This document shows, one piece after another, positions 9,894 to 20,243 of a stretch of DNA of 64,000 nucleotides. Numbering within the stretch: the stretch's first letter is position 1; each line of letters begins with the position of its first letter. Origin of the DNA: Reticulascus tulasneorum (lineage: Eukaryota; Ascomycota; Sordariomycetes; Glomerellales; Reticulascaceae); assembly GCA_001557505.1 (NCBI GenBank), contig LSAX01000005.1, positions 2,790,001 to 2,854,000 of the forward strand. Reading direction: 5' to 3'. The notes under the pieces are model-generated. The model made no database searches, was not told the DNA's origin, and worked only from the letters and a program-made list of their open reading frames with translations. The position numbers and the translations under genes are program-made.

Positions 9894-10751
9894 AATGTCT
9901 TTGATCAAGTCTCAAGTAATGCAGTCATGTATTCGTCAGAACCTGCTCTGCAATGCTGTCAAGACCGAAAGCCTGGACTCCTTCCAGCAGGGAGGTATGT
10001 ATTCCATACAATAAAGTCGAAACATGCTCATTTTGCAGCTACAGCTAGAGATGATACTTTGACGGCAACTGAGGCATCCGAAGTAAATGACCGGGGTCGG
10101 CACAGAATGTCAAGAGCCTCAGTAATAGAGGAATGGGGAAGCACGGAATATTTGGAGTCAACACAGGAAGCCTCCTATTAATACCCGCAGAATGACGACC
10201 TCTTACTAACAAGCTATAGAAGACATCCGCTGATCGGAGACCTAAGCTTGTTTCTTAGCTTTCACGCACACCGGCTAGATCGCTGCCACAACACTGAATA
10301 TTGGGCACACTCTGATCAAGGTGCTATGATTGAAATGGAGTTGGCAATGACTCTGCTCGAAGAGCTAGAACCAGAGGACTTTATGAAGACCGCTCTCAGC
10401 CTACTTGCCTTATACCGGATTAAAAACGCGAACCAGCCGTTCCCCACATTCCTCCACGCTTTGGAAGAAAACCGACAAGATATTCTCATAATCTTTGAAA
10501 CCCTCCACCAAAGACGTGATCTTCAAAGAAACGGCTGTTTTCTGGAGCGTGTTGTCTCCGCAATACTACAGATTAATGATGCGAAGGGTGAGAAACTGTG
10601 TATCAACAGTCACCCTTACATGCGTCCAGCACAACTGCACCAATACAGATCGAACATGCGACTTAGCTTTTATGTCTTCACCAGACTAAACAAGCGATAC
10701 TCGCATAAAGATGTAGCTAGCAGTTTGCAAGGGCTAGGGCTGCTTTACTGA
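9894..10751 (+). CDS. Unknown helical family, copy 2; 5' exons uncertain
   Basis: The 3' exon from 10220 is open to the TGA at 10749-10751 and matches copy 1 closely (LEPEDF, LLALYRI, NGCFLERVVSAILQI, YMRPAQ, RSNMRLSFYVFTRLNKRYSH). Its acceptor (GCTATAG) and phase equal those of copy 1. The donor used in copy 1 is not preserved, and the region 10039-10219 is open only in another frame. One phase-compatible model joins 9894-9994 (donor GTATGT) to 10220-10751 through a 225-nt intron, giving 210 residues and shortening the N-terminal part relative to copy 1. The gene may therefore have a changed N-terminus, or it may be decaying at its 5' end while keeping an intact conserved domain. Confidence 0.6.
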
Positions 10752-11026
10752 GAAGAATATTCGTCTGGCGGTGACCGTTCTGTACGTTGCCCCGTGGGAC
10801 GCGAAACCTACCATGGGTGATGTTTGCGTTGAGCTGTAGAATGCGTGGAGCTTGCCATAGATTATCTTAGATTGGAACAGATCCAAGAGCTATTGCGGCG
10901 ATATGGGGTCATTGTATTCATTGTGTAGAAACTATTGTGTTAAGGGCTACTGTGTTCCGCCAAAGCAGAAATGACGAAATAAAACGCCTAAAATTTTACA
11001 TGAATAGATTCGTGCATGACCCTAAG

Positions 11027-11457
11027 ACATCAAGTTCAGGTTCCTGCGAACCCGGGGTCATCGAGTTCCAGGGTTGGGAAGATCCACTCGGAAATTGTCA
11101 CTATGTTACTACTAACTCTGGCAGAGGTCTAAGGGCGTTACTGCTAACAGTGGCATCAAGCACCACCTGGTTTGGGAGCCGTAACGTGGACTTATAGGGC
11201 GGGTTAGTACTAACTGTGGCAGTTGTCCAGGCTTGTTACTACTAACGACGTGGACAGTACAGGTGTGTTACTACTAACGCCAGTATTCAGTAGGCGCGCC
11301 GAGGTATGAAACCGCAGGAGTTATAGGTGTGTTACCGCTAACGGTGGACGCTCTTTAGGGCGATTACTGCTAACAGCAAAGTTCACTGGGGACCCCGGCA
11401 GAAATAATGGGTTCCCCAAACTCAGGTTACCACTAACCGACGCGCACTTTATTTTAA
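11027..11457. repeat. Degenerate 32-bp tandem repeat with GTTACTACTAAC core
   Basis: The core GTTACTACTAAC or a close variant occurs at 11105, 11137, 11203 (GTTAGTACTAAC, a perfect palindrome), 11235, 11267, 11331, 11363 and 11426. Spacings are 32, 66, 32, 32, 64, 32 and 63 bp, that is one or two 32-bp periods, so diverged units fill the gaps. The rest of the unit is looser (TGG-CAG and TTATAGGGC / TCTAAGGGC pieces). Nothing in the array is coding. Confidence 0.85.
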
Positions 11458-11776
11458 ATATTTATTTTAAATTAAAAACATGAGGGGCATTTGGCTCGTC
11501 AGAACCAATACTCAACTTAACAAAAATATTTTGGTTGACTCTCGCTCTAAGTAATTTCGATCCTTTTGAAACGCGATGGAATATCTATTTACGGCCATGA
11601 TTGATTCGTGATCAAATAAACAAGTAATCAGTCCCGGAATGACTTCAGTGCAGGCCACTGCCCCCAGCAGACGAAAATAGTGACATGCCGAGCAGTGTGC
11701 CTGTGATTTACGCGGTGTAGCGTATGGTAGCCAATATACTAATAAGATGAGTGAAACAGGTAATATTGCAGTACCA

Positions 11777-12652
11777 TTACGTCCGGTTGCTAGCGATTTG
11801 TCTCCGGCTGTCCCAGTTCCCAAAGCCCTTGTCCTCAACGCCCCAATTCCCTTGGCGCACGTCCCTACATATCATATCAATCATTGCCATATCATTAATC
11901 CAATATCTCTTTCCATCGACGAGATCATCCCCTTCAAATATCTGCGACTCTTCATTCCATCGCATCATCACCGGGAGCCAGTCGCCGTTCGGCCGAACCT
12001 CTATAGAGAGGTCAGGACAATAGAGAAGGAGGTAGTCTCCCTCGACATCCTCTTGCTGTCCCCCTGCTAGATCCCTCGTCCAGCATCGCCCATATCGGCC
12101 ACGACCTAAGACATACTCTAACGGCTTTGGATCGTCATCAGTATGTAAGAGTATTCGGGATACTCTGGCGTTCACTTCTCCTTTCTTCTGTCTTTTTGAA
12201 GCTGGACTTGCGGTAGCTTTCTGCTTTCGTTTAGGCCGAGGGATTGTCACGGCCGTGAGAAGATCCAGCCTTGTTTTGAGTTGGGTGACTGTCTCGATAA
12301 TCTTGGCCAAATCTTGGGTAATCTTTTCCACAGTCGCACCATTGACGTCTTCCTTGTTATCTTTGTGGTACTTCCTGGAGACACAATCAGGGCTATCGGT
12401 GGCTGTGTCGGCGATATCGATTGGGCTGTGATTTAGGTGCGAATCTTCAGAATCCTTTTTCACTTCTGGCTTAAGGATATTTCCGCTAGCGTGAGAGACG
12501 CTCTCCTTGAACTCATCAGCAGCCCAAACGTTTTCGAATTCGTCTGCGTCTGCGTCTTCGTCTTCAGTTTCGTCGTCGTCGTCACTGATGAGGTAAGGTG
12601 TTTCATTTGAACCGGGAAAGGCAATCGGCCTAAATTGTCTGAGAATTGCCAT
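11777..12652 (-). CDS. Unknown acidic, probably nuclear 291-aa protein
   Basis: A single-exon frame of 291 residues. The N-terminal third is strongly acidic (an Asp/Glu run around residues 23-40) and probably disordered. A helical segment around residues 105-130 (VEKITQDLAKIIETVTQLKT) may form a short coiled coil. It is followed by a basic nuclear-localisation-like patch (PRPKRKQK and SKRQKKGE). The C-terminal half looks folded, with many aromatic residues (LGRGRYGRCWTRDL, GDWLPVMMRW, GKRYWIND). The arrangement is that of a nuclear regulator or chromatin-associated protein, but no family was recognised. Its 3' end lies about 320 bp from the 32-bp array. Confidence 0.75.
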   Translation of the reverse strand: MAILRQFRPIAFPGSNETPYLISDDDDETEDEDADADEFENVWAADEFKESVSHASGNILKPEVKKDSEDSHLNHSPIDIADTATDSPDCVSRKYHKDNKEDVNGATVEKITQDLAKIIETVTQLKTRLDLLTAVTIPRPKRKQKATASPASKRQKKGEVNARVSRILLHTDDDPKPLEYVLGRGRYGRCWTRDLAGGQQEDVEGDYLLLYCPDLSIEVRPNGDWLPVMMRWNEESQIFEGDDLVDGKRYWINDMAMIDMICRDVRQGNWGVEDKGFGNWDSRRQIASNRT

Positions 12653-14067
12653 ACTTTACTAGGCGTTATGGAGATGAATGGAAGAAGAAGCAGATGAAGA
12701 AGAAAGAGAGAATGATGCGCCATCAAATTCTAAGGATAAACTGCTCTCTTTATATTCGATGGCAAGAGTTACAACCCCTTTTATCACTCTGTGACCAGAT
12801 GGTACAGATCATTGTGGGAGGGGAAGGGGGACAGTCTGATATTGGATGAAGGCTGCAAGATGAGGGCGGCAGGATGGTGGCCTTGTCTCAAGTGCTTGGC
12901 TGGAGGCCTCAAGAGTTGACGGGACTTCAAGGCTGTAAACATTCACCACTCTCTTGTTGGTTCGTTGAATGGCGTGGTTCTTCGCGGGAATCGCGAGGAT
13001 GTCAACGTTGACACTAATGCTTGACGATACCCCGTGGACCCATTTCTCATTAGATCTAGCTACGTATTTCATGATACTCAGCTACGAACGAAAACAAAGT
13101 AGATGATGGTTGGGCACTTCATTGCATGGCAGAGCAGTATCTTTTGCCTCTTACCGCCCACTAGGCCGCCAAGAAGAAATCTTAAACTTCAAAGATGTGG
13201 ATAGCCCAGTGTTACCACCGCCTCACTGGGAGGGTACACTGACAATTGGCCTTCCTGGTGGCCAGTCGGAACCATCACTCCTGGTTATGTCCGCCTCGTT
13301 GACCAAGTTCAGACCTTCCTCGTCTAGGATTATTGTCCAACCAGCAGGCTCCTCCTGTCTTTGTGTGTGACTGTGCAGGCGCTCTGGAGGTTTGGGGATA
13401 CCTTGAATGGTGCAGACCGCTTTCGATAGCCAATTGCTAAACTAGTAGATCCTGGAAACTGAAACTATCGTGGCAGATTTGAAATGTCAGGCGGTAAATG
13501 CTGTTGGTCAGCCCCGTCCTTCGCCTCCATCAATAACGTTGCTGACGAGTTTGATACTAACCGAGCAGCAAGAGTGATTCGTTCCTCTTCTCCGGGTCCT
13601 ACAAACATGAAACTAAAAGCGCTTATCCCAGCGCCTCATACAGGTCATGCATGGGCTTAGCCAGCCAAGTTCGGGCCATGGCTGGACTAGGCAGTGAAGA
13701 TGAAGTTGGACTACCGCCAAACTAGGAAAGAGCGTCCAGCAAACTTGGCGGCATATTCAGTACATAACATCAACCTGGAAAGCCAGTCATCCTCGTCATA
13801 CTACGATGAGATTACAGATGGATAACATATAAAGATGGTATTCTACCTTTTCTCAACCAAGAATTTATCTCGGATCTTAATGCAGATTACTCAGTACCAT
13901 TTTCACTGTCAGATTCAGAGAGAAGTGTCCATCTCAAAACACTCTTCAAATATCCTTCAAGCCCTTCAATTTATTTGCATCCAGGTTGCTATTATAACCG
14001 TTCTCGAGACAGGACATCGGTGCTTCCACGTGTCCTAGAACCTTCCGATAGACAACGGAACAGCACT
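12653..14067. other. Long gene-poor region
   Basis: About 1.4 kb between divergent genes. Short frames at 12809-13072 (minus) and 13110-13370 (plus) have no protein-like features. The last 250 bp presumably contain the promoter and 5' leader of the gene at 14068; the frame is open upstream to an alternative ATG at 13975. Confidence 0.45.
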
Positions 14068-15174
14068 ATGACTGCTACATACGCGCTATACGATGATCAG
14101 ACCGCTACAACTAGTCCAGTCCCGGAATCTTTAACTGGTCAAGGCGGTGGCACTGGCACTGATTCTGTTGTTGTTCATAATTCCGAGATCCTGCCGAGTA
14201 ATCTCCCGAGTATCAAGGCACTTCGCGAGGAGCTCGGCTACGGAGATGCCAAACTACTGCGGTGTTCAGCATTTTATAGCGATATCAATGCATTCAGGAA
14301 GAAGTTTCGCACCAGCTCTGGCATAATCGGCTCTGATTTGACAGATTGGAAGTCGTCTGATCATCAGGCCGGCCTTACCGAGATGACAAACTCCTATTTG
14401 GAATCGAATGGAAATGGAATTCTTTTCTGGCCAGATGATCCCTCTAAATCTTACTACAATACATGGAGGTATACTAAGCATAAGCAGAGGTAAATTTACA
14501 GTCATTTCTAGTATTTTTACCTTTTTTTAATCATCAATAGGATCAAAAACACAGTTCAAAGGCTTTTTTTCCGACACAATCAACAAAGCTACCGCAACAA
14601 GAGATATAAGCATAGGTCAAAGCCAAACCAGAGCATACAGAATGACGGCCCGGAAAATTCGGTCACCCGCGCAAAGAGAAATCCTCCCAACCAAACTGAG
14701 CTTGCAGTAGTCTCACAGAATGAGAAACTTGACCTACTAACTGGGGCCGCAAACCCGCATTCACAACCTCAGCCACAGTCGCAAGCACAGCAAATACAGG
14801 AGAAAGCGATTCGTTTTATCTACCGGATAGTCTTCTCTAGAGCACCGACATACTGGTATAGGGTTTGGGAACCATGCCTAAAACTAGAAGAGACGACTTT
14901 TAGAGACTTTCTAAGAATGTTACCCCTCGACGAGCCAGTGACTGGGCTCATCTTCGATATCAAAGGACCAGGTTTAAGAGCTGTGGAAGAGATCTGCAGG
15001 GATGGGGAGATCAGGTTTGACTCTATGAGAAAGCAGATTAAGAAGGTTATTAGGAACCAACGCAAAAGCCCCCAGCTAAAGACTCCCTTGATTTACGAAA
15101 TAGACATTGAGCCTATTCGAAGCGTGGCTCAAGGTAGTAACGCGGAAGTGGACAATTGGGATTTTCAGATTTAG
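14068..15174 (+). CDS. Unknown 351-aa protein (2 exons)
   Basis: Exons 14068-14489 and 14541-15174 join in phase across a 51-nt intron (GTAAAT to AATAG), giving 351 residues. The N-terminus is Thr/Ser/Gly-rich. It is followed by a region with SIKALREELGYGDAKLLRCS and an aromatic stretch (ILFWPDDPSKSYYNTWRY), then a long basic, Asn/Gln-rich linker in exon 2. The C-terminal 120 residues look folded: IYRIVFSRAPTYWYRVWEPC, a DFLRMLPLDEPVTGLIFDI block, and a basic helix with KQIKKVIRNQRK. No signal peptide is present. I do not recognise the family. The next gene converges on it with a gap of 110 bp. Confidence 0.7.
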
Positions 15175-15284
15175 CCTTATCATAAAAGGAACTAATGCTA
15201 ACAGTTAGGATAGACGAGATCTCGATGTTATAGATAAAGTTACATTGGTTGCACACCCACAATTTTCGGAGATGAGAGAGTCTG

Positions 15285-16109
15285 CTAAAAACACACAAAT
15301 ACCAGATCTCCAAAGGTTACCAGAATGATAGTAACAGAGATAGCGATAGCTCCAATTCCAAACTTCCCAGCGGTACTTTGCTCAACTGTAAATCCAAGAC
15401 CCCGTATCTCTACCTGGACTTTATATATGGCAGCAACAAAAAGAGCAAGAGGGACTAACAGCATCAGATTTGATGAAAGCATAAACCACCTTACTGCTCT
15501 CGAGCTAACCAGCCGACTTAAACCGCAAATGAGGAACAGAAGCGCGGTAAAGATCAGGTCACCGATGAGCAGTTGGGTGAGGCTTATTTTTGACGCAAGC
15601 TCAATAGGCGTAATTTTGTTACTAATCACTTCGAGTGTTTTCGTTATAGATAAGATGGAGGCTGCATCTAAAAAGTTTAGACATTGGATCTGGTCGATGA
15701 AGCTAATACATATATCTTGAAGTCCGACTGTAAGGTTTGTCGGCAGCGTGCGGGCCAGTACTCCTCGTAACGGATTTGTAATGTCTTCTAAGGAGCCGAT
15801 AATATCTGATACGGAAGGCTTTTGAATATCTGGAAGTGATTGAACTAATTCGGTGGTGTTGAACTACACTTGCTGTGAGTGTCATGTCTCTTCGTTTCGG
15901 CACAATCTTACTTTGATGATCAGTATTCCTGACTGCTTGGAGCTCGACAGAATGAAGCCCATCAGCGATAGATGTGCGGCTACTAGAGCTGTGATAACAA
16001 GGATTCTCTTCATTATTTCTTCTCCTAGTGTCGGTATTAGGAAATGTTCTGTGTAGTTAGGAAAGGTTTGATTTAAATTTGCACTAATCTTCTCTGGATT
16101 GTTGGTCAC
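15285..16109 (-). CDS. SUR7/PalI-like tetraspan membrane protein
   Basis: Exons 16109-15912 and 15863-15285 join in phase across a 48-nt intron, giving 258 residues. The layout is one hydrophobic segment near the N-terminus (MKRILVITALVAAHLSLMGF), a loop of about 90 residues, then three spans (LIGDLIFTALLFLICGL, VRWFMLSSNLMLLVPLALFV, GIGAIAISVTIILVTFGDLV). The loop ends with NLTVGLQDICI and a second Cys in QIQCLNF, close to the G-L-[WFQ]-x-x-C pattern of the SUR7/PalI family of cortical and pH-sensing membrane proteins. Four spans and this loop motif are seen directly. The family assignment is inferred, and localisation at the plasma membrane is family knowledge. Confidence 0.65.
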
Positions 16110-17012
16110 TTTCGGAAGCTTTAGAACCTCATATATAGTTATCTGGGGCAGTGTGCGGTTCGCGTTTTAAGTTGGTAAAATTGAGACTTGGATAGTGTAA
16201 TAGAAACAAAGTGTGTAGACACCTCCCTACGCAAAGAATCGAGTAACGTCATTAAGAAAAAAGGCATAATTAAAAACCATATTAGAAGCCGTATATTAAA
16301 TTTGCGCAGTGTTTTATATAAACTGGACTTAAATTCTTGGCTCTTCGGGTTTGGTCTATTTTGACGGCGGCTCCGCGCTTATTGTCCAGCTCTCTTGGTA
16401 CCTCGGGAAAATTTGCTTGATATCATCATATTCACGCTACTTGGGGAAGCAGAAATGTACCACGTACGCAGCCTTTCATGAAGTCGACCTCTAGGAAATA
16501 TCTAGTGTTACCTTACTGAGAGCCATGGCTAGCCATATCCGCCCTGTGTACTGGTCAGTTATGCCTTGCCGTCAGGCCCCTGCCGAAGGACACTCCGCGT
16601 AAATAAACCCTCGCATTTCAATTTGAATTAGAATCTCTGTAATTAAGCGCCGTGATAGTTTCATCTATAGGATCAATAAGTATATGTAACATCTAATAGA
16701 GCTTGGGCCATTCGTATCTTTCCGCATGTCTTCGGAAATATTTGAGTATAGATCAATACGAATTGAATGTTCAAAGACACCCCTGACTTAGAAGGTAAGA
16801 TATCTATCCATCCTCAATGACCTCAAGATATAGTTACGACCATAATAACGTAGATATTTCTGGTAGGAGATAGTGAGGGGGGCATCTGTGTAGTTTGCGA
16901 CAACGGCATACATCACTGTGGAGCAGAAACCGGAGACAGCTGGGATGAGAAGAAAAGCTTGTAAGTTTTCGTACGTCTTCCAAATCCAACAAATCTGAAC
17001 GTTGGCAAAAGA
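16110..17012. other. AT-rich gene-free region
   Basis: About 900 bp between divergent genes. Short frames only. A possible small exon begins at ATG 16725 but hits a stop before any usable donor. Confidence 0.45.
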
Positions 17013-17534
17013 ATGCAGTTACACAACGGTGAAACTGTCGCATATAAGTTCTGGACTGTCGCACGATACGAGAGCATACCTAGTGTTGTAAGCAGTTTGA
17101 CCTGGTGTGGCCTACCACTTATGTCACAGATTCAATGGCATAAGGCATATGTAACTGCCGTCCAGAATCCGTACACACAAAGAGATTTAGAAATGTTATA
17201 CAATAAGCAGATGACGAGATATGGGCGAATCCGACGGAAACGTACTTACCATCAGGATTTAGAGCTACGCCTCCAGGGGCTGGACTGGATAGTTCAGGAG
17301 CAGGTTTACAACTTGCTTAGAGACCAAGTCCACAAGGGAAGCACCACTCTCTGCCAATTAGATTGGAAGCTTGTCGTCTTGGTGGAAGTTCCAGGAGGAA
17401 AGATGACTGATGGCAACAGCTATTCAGGGAAACCTATTTGCTGGTGGAAGAAAGCTAGACGACCCGTTACGGAATACCGTCTTGTTCTTCGTGGTTTGAA
17501 AGACAATTGCAACGGGCCGGATCTTGATTTGTAA
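17013..17534 (+). CDS. Unknown 173-aa protein
   Basis: An open frame of 173 residues ending at 17534, converging on the helical-family gene at 17734. It is rich in Trp, Tyr, Gln and Arg (for example MSQIQWHKAYVTAVQNPYTQ and a basic RYGRIRRKRTYHQDLELRLQ segment) and reads like a folded protein, not a chance frame. It has no signal peptide or membrane span. The start is uncertain because a short upstream exon cannot be excluded. No family recognised. Confidence 0.5.
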   Translation: MQLHNGETVAYKFWTVARYESIPSVVSSLTWCGLPLMSQIQWHKAYVTAVQNPYTQRDLEMLYNKQMTRYGRIRRKRTYHQDLELRLQGLDWIVQEQVYNLLRDQVHKGSTTLCQLDWKLVVLVEVPGGKMTDGNSYSGKPICWWKKARRPVTEYRLVLRGLKDNCNGPDLDL

Positions 17535-17733
17535 TAGTTATCTCAACGTCTTATTCGATCTTTTGAGTTCTCATTTCCTATTTTCTTAACCAAGTTAATA
17601 ACGGTGATATTTTGAGATAATTAATCAAGAGTCGGTAGGAAATTAGACAGGACCTCCGTAACTGGCCGTTGAAATTCCCCCTTTCTTATATACTAAACAT
17701 CTTATAACTTTAAAGCTATCTACATCAAGCTAA

Positions 17734-18413
17734 TCAGCCCATCTTCTGAGCTTCTAGCCGTTCATCGATTAACACTCTTTCCGACTTAGTATTCTTCATC
17801 GACGGCACCCTCGACATGATTTCAGAGACATTATGCAAACTGCTCACCGCATTTTCGTGGGAAGAGGTTCTGGAAATCCTGGCAACACAGTATGTGTGTA
17901 CTGCAGTATTTAGGCTGTGCTCCATGCGACTAGACAACTGATAAGGCCTCAAGTAGCGAGCCTGAATGATATTTGGAAGAAGGTGCTTGCAAGTTTCAAT
18001 GACGCAGAACACCATGTGTTCTAACACTCCTCCCTTGCGTTCTATTTCCTCGATGTTGCTGAAGCTGATAAACTCGGAGAGATAGTCGTTACCACTCCTG
18101 GCAGGAATGAAAAGATCTTCGTTGGCAAGGTTTCGATAGAAAGATAGAAGAGCCAAAACTGTCAAGACAAACTCCTCTGGCTTTAGTTCTTGGAGCAGAG
18201 AGTCTACGAGTGCTGTGCCAAAGGCAAGACCAGACTTCGTCGTGACCCATGATTGGAGATTTGTTTTGTCGCTGAACGGCTTGTTCGTCCAATAACAAAA
18301 CAGATACAGAAAATTAAGATGAGACCTGATTATATTTAGTGGTCGGTTAAAGAATAGAACATCTAGCTTAGTAGATAAAGGTGAACTTACTCGCTGGAAC
18401 TGATTTCCTGCAT
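17734..18413 (-). CDS. Unknown helical family, orphan copy 3
   Basis: Exon 18325-17734 is preceded by a 65-nt intron (donor GTAAGT at 18390, acceptor ATCAG) and a possible first exon 18413-18391, giving 204 residues. It matches the genes at 5962 and 9894 in LLQELKPEEF, LALLSFYR, GGVLEHMVF, RYLRPYQ and the final S-S-H-E-N-A-V-S-S-L. The last exon begins with the same phase (one leading base) as in both other copies, so the intron position is conserved. Unlike them, it has no F-box/ankyrin gene beside it. The 5' end is uncertain, because the first exon of eight codons is very short. The C-terminal tail beyond the conserved domain is longer than in the other copies. Confidence 0.68.
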
Positions 18414-19163
18414 ACTGTAGGAATGACAGCAAGAAACAAGCACAGGCTGCAAGCGACGATTAAGTTGGGTAGGACATGTTCATATATGCCCGAACTACGG
18501 TAAAGGAATGTGACCGCATGACAGCCCCCACTCAGTCTCCAGTCAAACGTAGTGACTGAGGGTATCCCCTTTTTAGGTTCCATCCAACCCTATAGGCATG
18601 CAAGCGAACAACGCACTTGGCGCCTCCCCCTTGCGTTGACTTGTGACTGGGTCTGGATTCTGTGAACCTTGTTGGCTAAGATTAGCCTACAGGTGGCATG
18701 ACTTATTGAGGAGCCTTGCCACACCACAGTCTAGGAAATGTGGCCATACTGCCTGGGTGGTATCGCAAATCTCGGGATTACTGGTAGATCAGCAAACTTT
18801 GGGCTTTCCGAATTGGATACGTTTGGCCGTACATGTTAGGGATGCCAAGGCTGCTGACGCAGAACGTAGCGCAGACCAATCTGAATTAAAGGAAGAGACC
18901 AGTTTGTCTAGTATGTAATCCCTAAAGCTAGTTACTCTAGGATTAAAAGATCGCTAGTCTACCACTCTTACGGCCAAAAGCTGCTTATTCTAGTTCCCAT
19001 GACTGACTTATATTTAGCAGAGGTACCTTCCGCCACCTCCTTACACTTACCCACTTTCTTTGCTCTTCTGCGCTGCTAGACGAGCGTAGTAATCCGACCA
19101 AGCCTCACATTGGGCAGCAACAACGTATTGCTATTCAGAGATATTCCCAGGCCCTTAGCACTC
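18414..19163. other. Gene-poor stretch
   Basis: No convincing gene. A plus-strand frame at 18643-18918 (91 codons, Trp-rich) has no supporting features. Confidence 0.4.
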
Positions 19164-19556
19164 ATGGACTCTAATTCGACTACATCAATGCGAGTCTTGA
19201 AGGCTGCTGATGAGCCGCAGCACAATTCGCCACATCTAACATCTCGTTGTAAAATTGACGGAAGTCCACATATGAAGACTATAGAAGAAAATCAGAGCAC
19301 AAAAGCAGAGGATGAAGATAATATCGAACATTCTGTTCGTTTTGATGTCGACAATTCGAAATTGTGGGAGGAAGTACGTGCAAAAAAGGGTATTTGTCGC
19401 CCTGGGCCTTCCTAAAAATTACAGCTAACCGCGAAAGATTCAGGAGAGCCGCCGCCAGTAGCACCAACTTCCGTTGCCAGTTCGACACGTTATCGAGCGC
19501 TTCTAGTATGGACGGAGAAAGATGCTGGGTGCCGCTATCAAGTTCGGAAAACCTGA
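19164..19556 (+). CDS. Possible small unknown protein (2 exons)
   Basis: Exons 19164-19389 and 19444-19556 join in phase across a 54-nt intron containing a GCTAACC branch-point-like site, giving 112 residues. The N-terminal part is polar and acidic (AEDEDNIEHSVRFDV). The C-terminal part is Pro/Ala-rich and ends with RYRALLVWTEKDAGCRYQV. The spliced frame is more protein-like than either exon alone, but the model is short and unsupported by a family. Confidence 0.35.
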
Positions 19557-20243
19557 GTTGGGGGGGGGCTTCCAGGCAGACTCTCAGTGGCGGTCATCTC
19601 GAACTCAAAGCCTAAAGATAGCTATGTTAGCATGAAGGAGACTGGTCGTCATTGAGCATAATAAGATTGCCGAAGCACTTCGCACCTGTTAGTGGCACTT
19701 TATTTCAGAGAGACTACTATTAGCTTTGCCAAAAGAGAGAGACTTATATGTCCTCAATATAATAGAGTCCACCTGCCATACAGAGCACTCGAAAAGTTGT
19801 CATTTCAGGAGAACAAACCAGGGAACGTTCTCGGTCGATCTACGGAATATCTGCGGATATAAGTCGGAGCTAGTAACGGAACATACTTTTTGCGAAACGC
19901 ATGATCACAGCATTCAGCTCATCCCTTCTTCGTTTCAATTCTACATGTATCACTTTCAGCAATTCGCAAGACCGTTCTTCTCGACAATAGACAAAGAAAA
20001 TGAGGTACTGCATCTCGCAACTACGATGCCATTTATGCCAGTTCAGTCTAGAAGAGGGAGAGTTGATCGTTGCATGTTCGTTATTCTACCCTAGCCGATA
20101 CAATTTACTGATATTGGCCAGATTTCGGAGATGGGCTGGCGACAAGCGGGTTCCCTCTACATAGGAATACGATATACTACGAAGGACCTCATGTCATCAA
20201 ACTCCATATATGCGGTAGTGCCTGTGTCGACCGCTCTTGCAGT
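19557..20243. other. Region with one weak open frame
   Basis: A frame at 19726-20094 (122 codons) is His/Cys/Phe-rich. It could be an isolated exon of an upstream or downstream gene, but no consistent splice model was found. Confidence 0.35.

Larger units (their letters stand above)
3555..10751. repeat. Tandem duplication of a divergent two-gene unit
   Basis: Unit 1 (3555-6821) and unit 2 (7512-10751) have the same order and orientation: F-box/ankyrin on minus, homologous intergenic region, helical-family gene on plus. Both genes and the spacer between them are alignable by eye, so the pair was duplicated as a block with a period of about 3.9 kb. Confidence 0.85.

Noticed and set aside
11027..11457. 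CRISPR-like reading of the 32-bp periodic repeat
   Set aside because: The units are contiguous and degenerate without unique spacers, there are no cas genes, and the DNA is fungal.
11747..12070. Plus-strand frame of 107 codons opposite the 11777-12652 gene
   Set aside because: Shadow of the minus-strand gene, which is longer and has coherent acidic, basic and folded segments.
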